This document shows, piece after piece, positions 54,556-64,000 of a stretch of DNA of 64,000 nucleotides. The position numbers were made by a program, and so were the translations under genes. This DNA is from Macrobrachium rosenbergii. Taxonomy: Eukaryota > Arthropoda > Malacostraca > Decapoda > Palaemonidae. The notes under the pieces were generated by a model. That model made no database searches. It saw nothing but the letters and a program-made list of their open reading frames with translations, and had not been told where the DNA came from. Every line of letters starts with the position of its first letter. Position 1 is the first letter of the stretch. The DNA is taken from NCBI RefSeq assembly GCF_040412425.1, contig NC_089788.1, positions 63,382,720-63,446,719 of the forward strand, in the 5' to 3' direction.

Positions 54556-55303
54556 TACATATATAGAATTTATCATACAATTTTCTCTAACAGGAGACAT
54601 ACCCGAATGCGTAACTCTTCTGAATTCCTGCATATGTTTACAGTGTGAGGTTGCCATCCCCACACCCTGCCCAATGAGAGTTTCAGTAACTTATGAGCCG
54701 ACGGTGTCTGCCTTTGTTTGATGGTCACCCTTCCCAACACTGCCCACACCCACCATTACATAACCTGACTGACAGAAAGAACAAAGTCGAGGCCACATGC
54801 TCAAATTAACCATGTTAGCATTTCATGAATAAGATACGTAATAGAAACACACCCGCCCAACCTTATATATCCTAATCACTTCCCTTCCTTTGAAATTCCC
54901 ACAGCCTCCTACGCATCCTTCTTATCCTACGCGTCCAATCGACTCCAGCAAAAATTCTCAAACCCTTCTCGGAAAACCAAAGGAACAGGAGAGAAACAAA
55001 AAAAGAAAAAACAGGTTTTCGTTTGGTGCTCAAAAAAAAAAAAAAAATCCGCCATCTTCAACGGTGTGAAAACTTCGATGCATTTTTTTTAGAGGCGGGA
55101 CATTTGAGAGAACAAGAAAACTGATCTTCCTTATGTTTAGAACTTTTCCTTTTTCTTCACTTCCCTCTTTGTTCTTGATTATTTCCTTTGACTCTTTACT
55201 TCATTGGATTTGGTTTTAAAGTGCAGCGGGATCACACGGTGACTGGGTCAGAACTTTCTCTCTCTCTCTCTTTTACCTATCACAAAAGCTACTCCCTCTC
55301 CCC

Positions 55304-55334
<31 letters not shown>

Positions 55335-55520
55335 ACGGTATCAATGAGCTTATGTATATATATACATACATACATACACATATATGTATAATATATGTGT
55401 GCGTGTATGCGTGTATGTATGTGAACATCCGTAAGTCTATTGTTAAATATTAAAATCTATTTGGTAAAATCTGTTTTTCATATAAGTTATTTAACACTTT
55501 GTCAGGTTTCTTCATGTCAC

Positions 55521-55523
<3 letters not shown>

Positions 55524-55609
<86 letters not shown>

Positions 55610-55620
55610 TATATACTGTA

Positions 55621-55671
<51 letters not shown>
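55524..55671. repeat. (AC)n-(AT)n-(AT)n compound microsatellite
   Basis: AC at 55524-55557, AT at 55557-55606 and AT at 55630-55671, with 'cagtatatactgtatat' between. Confidence 0.97.
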
Positions 55672-55673
<2 letters not shown>

Positions 55674-55797
55674 TCATACAAAAGCTGAAAATTAGCTAAA
55701 ACAACTGATCACTCATAAATAAATGGACTTCCCTTGGAGTTCGTACCCTCAAAACTCCAAAACAATGTTGGAATGTGAACCTTATTTGATACGCTGA

Positions 55798-55998
55798 CAT
55801 TATTACAATATATATCTAAATCTATCGCAGAGTTAATGGCCCAAATGTTCGTCTGACACTTAATTGATGTATGAACGACGGCCGTCAGTGTTGCCAGATG
55901 TACAATGAAGGCCAAAGAGACAACCCATCAGTGTAATGTCATTAGGCGTCTGTCAAATTCATCACCTTAATTGATTCCATTGGATAAACACCATTGAA
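55798..55998. repeat. Conserved island of block C, second copy
   Basis: Partner of 49795-49995. Confidence 0.6.
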
Positions 55999-56744
55999 AA
56001 ACTCTTATTATATCGCCATGAGACAAAAGGATGGGATCAAACCAACAATGAAAGTAGCCATCATTACTGTTACAGTAATGACGTTACTAATATTACGATA
56101 AATAGTATAAATATGAAATAACAATATCAATAACAATCAAGTTAACTGACATATTCAAAATGAGGAAGACCAATATGTATTTCATAAACACTAATCGAAC
56201 TGAGCGTTGTAATGACCCAATTATAAAAGTACCTGGTGGCAGCATCTGCTTTTAAAAACGAGAGAATTTTTCCGATGTCGTAAGGTACTATCCTCATCAC
56301 AGCATATAAAGCTGTTTAAAGGCCTTACCGACCCTGACTGGTACACTTATCTCGTACTGGCGATGGTCGCTCCTTGGGTTTCCTTTCCCGACAGAACTGA
56401 ACTTGAACAGTGTTCATTTTTTCCTACTGGAATGGATAAAATGCCTCCTTTTTCTCAGAGAACTATTTTGCACCTTGCCTTAGAATTCTCTCCTTGCTTT
56501 CATTTTCTACAACTTCTATATTCTTCAGTCTTTCTGAAAGCGGTCTAATGCTTGATTGCTTGGTTAGTCTACACTGTTGTGCCTTAAAGCTTCAGTTCCT
56601 AAATTATGTTAACTCTCGGTTAGGTAAGACAGGTTGAGCACTTCGGACTCTATATAAGTTATACACGCATGCGTTCAAAAACATCTATTTTTGCAAACGT
56701 ACATTTGAAGCTATTACATGTTTATATATTTATATGCTATATGC

Positions 56745-57521
56745 ATATGAATATACAAATACGCTATTTGGGCATATTTTCTCTCATGCAGTTTCTATTC
56801 TAAGTCAATGGCACTGTTCGCAGATACCATCTTCTTATCAAGACTTTGAATCACTCTATACTTCTTTTTCTCTTCTGGCAACCTTCTCAAGGATAAGGAA
56901 AAATATTCGATAGTCTTTACATTTACTTCTTTTTCTTTTTGTAGTCGACGGACCGTTTCTCCAACTCTCTCGGCGGCGTCATCGGAACTGGATTATAAAT
57001 CGACATACAAGGTTCTTTTTGCTGCGTGCGGACGTTTGAATTTCAAACATGACGTCATGGGGGTGCTGAATTTCTATGGGTCGGCGGGTCTCATTCTCTC
57101 ACTGGCTGTCTGGGCGGCAGCATGGGCATTCTTGGCGCTCCGTACGACTCGTCCTGTGCCGCGGCTTGCAGACAAGGGCATGGGCAAGCACGTGATTCCC
57201 GTCTCTGGCCGACAGTCTTCATTTGCCTCATTGTCGGTAGTCGTGTCCTGGGGTATTCTCTCGCTCGTGTCTCCCTTCGGATTCTCACGGACGTCCTGTG
57301 GTTTCCTTGAAGAAGGGAGGATGAAGTCCGTGTTCCTTTGAGTATTTACCGCAGACTGTTGTTGATTTATATTCAAGGCTTCTGCTACTTGCAATCTGCG
57401 GAACAGGGCTTCTTTATGCACGATCTCTGTGCTTTCTAATAATTCTAGTGTCGGCTTACGGTCGTGGTTGTCTACGTAGTGTTGAAATATTGCCCCTTGG
57501 TTGTGGTGAACTTCCAATCGC
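56745..57521 (-). mobile_element. 5'-truncated Penelope-like element: GIY-YIG nuclease C-terminus and tail
   Basis: From 57521 downward the minus strand is open for about 150 codons: RLEVHHNQGAIFQHYVDNH, then TLELLESTEIVHKEALF, EALNINQQQSAVNTQ and FILPSS. This order (N-G-A-I-x-x-H, then 'L..S.EI...', then 'EAL.I....P.LN.Q') is that of the C-terminal half of the GIY-YIG endonuclease of Penelope-like elements. The catalytic GIY and YIG part and the reverse transcriptase are missing. The frame continues about 85 residues of Ser/Arg-rich tail to a stop near 57074, followed by non-coding 3' sequence. The 5' truncation point abuts block C sequence at 57522, and copy C1 has no insert here. The left boundary is approximate. 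Confidence 0.7.
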
Positions 57522-58589
57522 CTACTATTACTACTGCCACCACAGAAAGAAAAACAACATAACAAGAGCAGCCTCTACCACACATGGAATGAATTCCAGC
57601 CGGTCCCCCAACTTGCATTAACATGAATCAAATCGGCTTTGGATAAACCCTATAAAAAATTGTCAAAAAATACAAAAGCATGCCCTTCTACCCCTCTCCA
57701 CACTTCATGAAGGGCCAGATGTTCCTTCATAATTCCTCCACCCGCCCCCACCCCCAAAATAGACAAAAGACAAACACACAACTATGTAGTGAACCCAGCA
57801 AACACAAGCAAGTACAATAAATCGGATTCGTTTAAACACGCACACACACATACACTTATTCGATTTCATCTAAAGAGGTAGAAGAATTGCACACACGCAT
57901 GCGCATACAAAATCTCCATTCAATCAAGAAACGCAGACAATAAAATTACACTTGCACAAACACCTAAGCAAAGGGACATTAGCATTCTAAGATCAAATGA
58001 TATGAAGTATTACACATGAACAAAACTTAACGAACTACTGATACACACTCCAACAAACAAACAAACACACGCACACACAAGCACGCAGAAAACCGCAAGG
58101 AGACACTGCATGACGCAGAGACATAAACAAGAACAATATACAATGACTGACAAACAAACGCATTTCTAACACATACTAACACACAAGTATTGAGTTACTG
58201 GCATGCCCGAGTAGACTAAAATCCACGTGCGCAGCACAGGTAAGAACCATTAGGAGACATTTGCTTGTAATTAGCAAACTGCCTGATCATCTCCGTCCAT
58301 TAGCCTGAGTGTCGTGGCTTCACGAACATGACTGGCCTACCCTATACCAGTTGCCTAAAAAAAATTAAACAAATTAAACAATAAAGACGTTTTTGTGATG
58401 TTTAAGCCTGGCCTTTCCAGCATGTGCATGACCTCACAATACAAAAATGAGTTTAACAGCAGAAGCGGACATACAAACGAGAAAGAAATAATATTAAAAA
58501 TAATCAAAACCATTGTTGTTAATGAAGATTGATAAATTATGAAATACAAATACTGACATAAGAATACTTGTTTAGAAACTATTTAATCA

Positions 58590-59260
58590 GCAAAACACCA
58601 CAACATTTTTCAAGGCTCGATTAAACAGAATGCATCATATAACTGGAGAGAGGGACTCAAATTTAAGAAAAAGAAGTAATGAGGACACAGTATGAACAGA
58701 GGGATGAAATAACAGATGGTGAAAGGATTAATGAGTTTGAATCTTTCAAATATATTGGAACAAGAGTATCCAGTAGAGGTTCCCTTCAGTTGACATTTCG
58801 TGAAAGACTAAAAGAAGGCAAATCAACCACTGAATATGAATTGGAAATCAAATACACTGAAAAGCAATGGAAAGTAATATTATAGATTGAGATAATAGTA
58901 CGATCTATAAGGACATGAATCGTGGTATGGCATGAAATTATGCCTGAATGATTTTGCCTATGTAAGACTAAAACTTCAAGGAGATTACTAGGAGTCAGAT
59001 AGAAGGAAAGAGCGAGAAAGATGTCATAACTTGAATCACCTAAGTTCCATAAGTAGATGAGATATTGATGAAAAGGAGCCTGTGAGCCCCATAAGACCTG
59101 CAAGACCAAAACCTACTTGCATAAGGACCGCGAGAGGGAGGCTGGAGCCGAGTGGAGATTCGTGGAAGATAAAACCCAACAAAACCCACATAAGACACAA
59201 GTGCTGGAATTTCACAGAGGGCCTCAGCGTCGTATGTGTTGGAGACGATGATGATAATGA
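58590..59260 (+). pseudogene. LINE reverse transcriptase C-terminal fragment
   Basis: Paralogue of 52430-52985. A 68-codon frame at 58679-58885 keeps EITDGERINEFESFKYIGTR, then a basic stretch. Downstream, 59082-59276 is open (KCWNFTEGLSVVCVGDDDDN) and may be the end of a second LINE tail, but I am unsure of that part. Confidence 0.65.
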
Positions 59261-61000
59261 ATACAATCCTGCATAATTATGATTTAACATTAGGATATAA
59301 AACTAAATAAAACAAATACAACAATACGAATGAAAACAACTGTTTAATTCTACCTGCATACGACAAGTAACTTTTGACGTCACCTGAATAATGCTGACAT
59401 TAAAATGCGCTCAAATGCGATACTTTGTCGGACTTCCGTTTCGCTAAAGATCACCGGGATGTATTCCTGTATCTTTTAACACATCAGTCTTCAAGAGGAG
59501 AAGGAAGAATTGTAATGCGGATGTGTGTGTGTGTGTGTGTGTGCATTTGCATGGGTTTAAAATGTAATTTTTTTCAGTTTCTCTTTTGAAAGTTTACATA
59601 TGTCGGTCTTCCACAAAGAAAGAGAGCGCTATGATTATTTTCTGGAATATGATGTGTGTGTGCGCGCGCGCGTGTGTGTTTGTGTGTGTGTGCGCAAGCA
59701 AGCACTTTTCTGATAAAATGACGATAAAGAATTTACGCAACTTCAAATATATCATTGGCTGAACGCTTTCTAACTAATGTTTCCGTAGTGTCTGCAACAC
59801 ATTGGAAAGTACTGTGTTTCCTGAACCCACACACTAGCACATGTGCACATGTACATAAAGACATGAAAAAGAAACACGAGAGAAAGCTACATTATGAATA
59901 TGCTCATACATACACACCAAAATCTCAATGCCTAATTTAAATTTATCTTAATTAAGTTGCCTGCTAAATTCTATTTTGAATAAGCAAGTGTGTTTATGAG
60001 TGTGTGTAAATAAGATCTTTTTCAAATGTAGTACAATCAGTATAATAAAATTTCTTCAGCATAGCACTTAAAATGTAAATCATTAGCAATGCTATGTAAT
60101 CATAGTCATATCTACTACTATATATTTAATATTTTTCTTTTTAAAGAATGTACTCCAGATGCTACAGTATTATTTCGATACATTTGCTATCCGTTATCGT
60201 ACCCAAGGGTTTATGTAAATTCATTACAGTCAGCATCACTACATCACTACTAATATAATCCTTACTACTGCTACAATAGAACATCAATAACTACCTTGTT
60301 AGCATTAACCAACATCAACCTCAAAATCGAGAATATTACAACAGTCATGGCCTACATTATCTCAACAAATAAAAAACAGCGACTAAACACGGAAATAATT
60401 CCTCTCGAGATAAAAAAAAAAACACACACACGAGACACTGATTGACTGGATACCAAAATATGGCGTCGCAACAAGCAGCACGATCACCACGACAGCAAAC
60501 ATCCGACAAACAGACAGACACCCTCTACACCTGGAGAGGCTGTGGCAAAAAAAAAAAAAAAAAAAAAGGTGACCATCACCCCGGCCAGGCCCGTGTGACC
60601 TTCAAACGGGCGTAAATGTTCGATGAACCCCTGTCAGGACTTTGTTATTATTGCTTAAAGTTCACTTCCTAATTCGCCTTTGTACTCGGGAGATTGCCTC
60701 TCAAATATTCATCCGGAGATGCGTTCAGTTTTGTCTTGGTTGGCGGGAGAGGTTCGTCTCGACTGAATAACAGAGTAGCTGATGAGACGTCGACGAAAGG
60801 TTAGGCTTTTTTTTTTTTTTTTTTTTTTTAATTATTAGCTAATTCGTTTGCTCCGGCGTCAACTAGACGAAGTAGCGAGTTGAATTAGTTGTAAGTTCAT
60901 TCATGTGGAGTCATTTTGCGAGGATAAGAATGCTCTGTAGCTATTTACCTTTTCAAAGTATTGTCTTTTGCAAGGGGAAATGAATGCCATTCTGTTAATT
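59261..61000. other. Mostly unique sequence, no gene recognised
   Basis: Contains (GT)n tracts at 59522-59543 and 59651-59692 (the second with a CG patch), a poly(A) of 22 (60546-60567) and a poly(T) of 23 (60807-60829). The 240 bp between these two runs is relatively GC-rich ('ccccggccaggcccgtgtga') and unlike anything else in the window. Confidence 0.5.
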
Positions 61001-61014
61001 AGTTCCTTATTTTT

Positions 61015-61846
61015 TTAGTTAACTTCATATATTAAGAGGTTAAATGAGCTATATATTAATTCAAGAGGACTCATTTTGCATCACTAGGAATCCTCTTCTG
61101 TCTTAATAATTAGCTAAATCGTTTACCCAGGTATCATCTATACAAATTAACGAGTAAATAGAAATGTAAAGTTAATCACGAGAATTCATTTTTGACGTGA
61201 AATTCACAAAATATTTGAGCGACTATGCTCTAAGAGCTGTTTTTCTTTGATAATTAGCCAATTAGGTTCATCGTGCATTAAGTTCACAAGCTAATTAATT
61301 AAATGAGCTTTGTGTTCGTTCACGAGAAGGCAAGTATTTACTTTCCAAATTAACGTGGGGTATGTTCATTCCTGAGAACTCATCATCTGTCTGACTTGAA
61401 TCTTAATCCCAGAAACTGAATGAAAATATTTTATTCAAGTTGATGAGAAAAGACATGAGGTTAAGATTACTACTGATGAACATTTTTTCATCTCTTTTAT
61501 ATTCTATCAGTTTATTCCTCCTACCCTTCATCTTCTTTTTCTTCTTCCGAAGGATTTTTCCTTATTGTTTCAAGATATTTACATGTAAGAAATTCTTCCC
61601 TTATTTACTTCAGTTATGAAGTTATCTCCGTGTCATTATTTTCGTATATTAACCTAGTGATAATATACTCCACGTTAGGATTTGCTGTCGTCTAGGGCGA
61701 GGCAGCCTTTCTCAGCACTGGTACCCATTTCACTTTTCAAGGAAGGCAAGGAACGATTCCTAATTTCCTCTATGACATAAAAGTCCCATAATTTTTCTTA
61801 TATTCTCATATGATTTAGTTATCGGTTTGTCTTATTATTTTTCTAT

Positions 61847-61850
<4 letters not shown>
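61015..61850 (+). repeat. Source copy of a locally duplicated segment
   Basis: Clean sequence that reappears in damaged form at 61909-62660. Shared words include 'aattcaagaggactca', 'ctatacaaattaacgagtaa', 'ttcctcctacccttcatctt' and 'tctagggcgaggcag'. Confidence 0.85.

Positions 61851-61887
<37 letters not shown>
61849..61887 (-). repeat. (CT)n microsatellite
   Basis: About 20 CT units at the junction between the two copies. Confidence 0.97.
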
Positions 61888-61891
<4 letters not shown>

Positions 61892-61908
61892 CTTAACTCT
61901 CTCTTAAG

Positions 61909-62816
61909 AGGTCTCTCTATATATTAATTCAAGAGGACTCACTTTTGCAGGACTAGGAATTTCTTCCTTCAACCATTATCTTAATTCATTAAAATGAAAT
62001 CGTTTACCTTCAACATCATCTATACAAATTAACGAGTAAATTCGTATTTCCAGAGTTAATCACGAGAATTCATTTTGAGAGAAATTCACAAAATATTTGA
62101 GCGACAATGCTGTAGAGAGCTGTTTTTTCTAATAATGCCACTAGGTTCATCAAGAGCATTAAGTTCAGAAGCTAATTAATTAAAATGAACGATATATCTA
62201 TTCAAAGGCAGAGAGAGAGAGAGAGAAGAGAGGGTATGTTCAATCCTAAACTCATCAAAAATGTAACTTGATCAAGAGAAACTGAATGAAAATATTTTAG
62301 AGAGAGAGAGAAAAGACAGAGAGTTAAATTACTACTAAAAATGTAACATCTCTTTATCATCAGTTTATTCCTCCTACCCTTCATCTTCTTTTTCTTCTTC
62401 CGAAGGAGAGAGAGAGATTGTTTCAAGATAGAGATGAAGATAATTCACTAAAAATGTTAACGATCTATTTATTTATCGTATAAACCATGATAATATAACA
62501 TTAGATTTAGAGAGAGTCTAGGGCGAGGCAGAGAGAGAGACTGTTAAACCATACTAAAAATGTAACGAAGGCAAGGAGAGAGAGAGAATTTCCTCTATGA
62601 CATAAAGTTAGTCCATAATTTTTAAACCATAATTCTAAATTTAGCACGATTTTGTCTATTATTCATGGTCTATCTATCTATCTCTATCTATCTATCTATC
62701 TATCTATCGGGAAACCATTCCCTCTATCTATCTATCTATCGGAGAAACCATACCTAAAACATTTAATCTATCCTATCTATTTCCGCAAGTTTTACCATAC
62801 TAAAAATTTAAGCTCA

Positions 62817-62820
<4 letters not shown>
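61909..62820 (+). other. Probable chimeric or corrupted consensus
   Basis: The sequence follows 61015-61850 in order, but every 20-60 bases a piece is replaced either by 'gagagagaga' or by variants of 'accatactaaaaatgtaac'. The latter resembles the flank just right of the GA tract (62899-62925, 'gtaaaccataccaat'). A true duplication would not be interleaved with its neighbour in this way. Scattered CTAT runs occur at 62675-62740. Confidence 0.7.

Positions 62821-62898
<78 letters not shown>
62821..62898 (+). repeat. (GA)n microsatellite
   Basis: About 39 GA units. Confidence 0.98.
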
Positions 62899-62901
<3 letters not shown>

Positions 62902-62937
62902 AACCATACCAATAAAAATGTATAAAAATTTTTCTAT

Positions 62938-63189
62938 AGACATGCCTTTATTAAATGCACTAAAGGTAAAAAATAAATTTTTGAGACACACTAGGATTTT
63001 CTTACTAGTAATCATGTCTAAAAAAGTAAAAGCGTGGCCACCAAACATGGAAGGAATTGCTGCAATAAATAAAAAATCTGTTTCTTTTCTTGTTGCATTT
63101 CCTTCCATGTTTGGGGCCCACGCTTTTATCTTTGGTGTGATTCAAAAATTATTTTTTACTTTTTAGCGCATTTTACCAAAAGCATGTCT
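62938..63189. mobile_element. 252-bp hairpin (MITE-like) element
   Basis: Ends are AGACATGC and GCATGTCT. The arms (62938-63062 and about 63083-63189) are inverted copies: 'caaacatggaaggaa' against 'ttccttccatgtttg', and 'ggtaaaaaataaatttttga' against 'tcaaaaattattttttac'. The loop is about 20 bp. Frames of 82-102 codons across it are artefacts of the inverted repeat. Confidence 0.88.
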
Positions 63190-63289
63190 GTAAAATTTGT
63201 TCTAATATTTTTTATTCTATACCTTTTAGTTTTGACAGAAATTGTAATCGATTTATGGTTGTAGTTAAAGAAACTGATATCCGTTTACG

Positions 63290-64000
63290 AGGGATGGTGG
63301 GGGAAGGGGAAGGGAAAGAGGAGGGGGAAAGGAGGGAAGAGGGAATGGGGAGGGGGAGTAGGAAGGTGAGAGGAAGGGAAATGAGAGGGGAGGGGGAAGG
63401 GGAGGGGATAGAAACTGTAACGGATTTATGATTTATGATTGTAGTTAACGCAACTGATATCCGTTTACGGGGAGGGTGAGGAAGGGGGAAGGGGAGGGGG
63501 AAGGGGAAAGGGAGTGAATAAGGAAGGGGAGGGGAGTAGGGAGACGAGGGGAAGGGGAAATGGGTGGGGAGGGGATGGAAGAGAAAAGGGGAGGGGGAGG
63601 GGAGAGGGAGGGAAGGTGGAAGGTGAGGGGAGGAAAAGCAAAGAGGAGAGGGGGGAAGGGGGAGGGGAGGAAAATGGGAAGGAGATGGAGGTGAAAGAGG
63701 AGGGTGAAGGGGAGGGAGGGGGGAGGGGCGGGGGATGGGGAGGTGGAGGAGATGGAATATGGAAGAGGAAGGAAGAGGGAAGGGGAAGACATAGCTAAAT
63801 TAACACTTGACCGTGTTCTCTGGAAGGGGAGGGGGGAGGGGAAGGGAGGGAAAGGGGGAAAAGAGGGGATGGGAGACAGAAGGGGGAGGGGAGGGGGGAG
63901 AGGCGGGGAAAGGAAGGTGGAAGTGGAGGCGGATGGAAGATGGAAGGGGAGGGGAGGACACAACTAAATTAACACTTGATCGTGGGCTCTGGAGGGGGGA
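63290..64000 (+). repeat. Polypurine G-rich minisatellite
   Basis: About 700 bp of 'ggggaggggaaggg'-type sequence, almost free of C and T. It is interrupted by a pair of 'gtagttaa..aactgatatccgtttacg' segments (about 63259-63293 and 63440-63471) and a pair of 'ctaaattaacacttgac/tcgtg' segments (63795 and 63964). This shows higher-order repetition. It continues past the window end. Confidence 0.9.

Noticed and set aside
57036..57341. A 101-codon plus-strand frame with hydrophobic stretches
   Set aside because: It is the antisense of the Penelope-like tail, whose minus-strand frame matches a known domain.
60779..60798. CTGATGA followed by GAAA, as in a hammerhead ribozyme core
   Set aside because: The 9 bases between them do not form a proper stem II, and no stem III with a cleavage triplet can be drawn with the poly(T) that follows.
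63445..63963. A 172-codon Pro/Ser/Leu-rich minus frame and Gly/Glu/Arg-rich plus frames
   Set aside because: They are simple translations of the polypurine minisatellite.

Overview
Organism and overall character. This is nuclear DNA of an animal, most likely a decapod crustacean (shrimp or prawn type). Three things suggest this: the extreme density of long (AT)n, (GA)n and (AC)n microsatellites; several interspersed repeats that I recognise from memory as common in decapod genomes (a SINE-like 'ggccaaaggccaag' family, a tRNA-derived SINE, and a fold-back element with 40-bp arms); and fragments of Penelope-like and LINE retroelements. I cannot resolve the species. I see no intact cellular protein-coding gene. 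Almost every long open frame is a microsatellite read as IYIYIY, ERERER or SLSLSL. The only non-repeat frame worth keeping is a 97-codon one at 35607-35900 (minus).

Layout. The window is a mosaic of three blocks, each made of a few diverged copies in the same orientation. Block A (about 3.3-25.2 kb) has four copies or part-copies of a unit of about 3.7 kb: 3335-3984, 3985-8880, 17108-22835 and 23075-25160. The second and third also share a LINE 3' fragment, a SINE and a tRNA-like stretch. Between them, at 8.9-17.1 kb, lie a tRNA-derived SINE, an imperfect palindrome of about 860 bp, and a decayed Penelope-like reverse transcriptase. Block B (about 26.6-45.9 kb) has two copies of an 8-9 kb unit (27.9-37.1 and 38.0-45.9 kb), built from smaller modules that recur three or four times, each next to a (GA)n tract. 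Block C (about 46.2-59.1 kb) is a tandem pair of a 6-7 kb unit (46.24-52.9 and 53.3-59.1 kb) with LINE C-terminal fragments at both ends of the unit. Copy-specific insertions show which events came after duplication: a SINE with an 11-bp target duplication, a 673-bp insert, a Penelope GIY-YIG fragment, and a 1.1-kb AT/fold-back segment.

The last 5 kb (59.1-64 kb) is different. It holds fairly unique sequence, then a stretch at 61.9-62.8 kb that looks like a corrupted consensus (a damaged second copy of 61.0-61.8 kb interleaved with GA runs and the downstream flank), then a 252-bp hairpin element and a polypurine G-rich minisatellite.

No genes here act together in a pathway. The biology on view is repeat turnover: retroelement decay, microsatellite expansion and segmental duplication. 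Coordinates of repeat boundaries were read by eye and are good to roughly 10-50 bp. Identity estimates are approximate.
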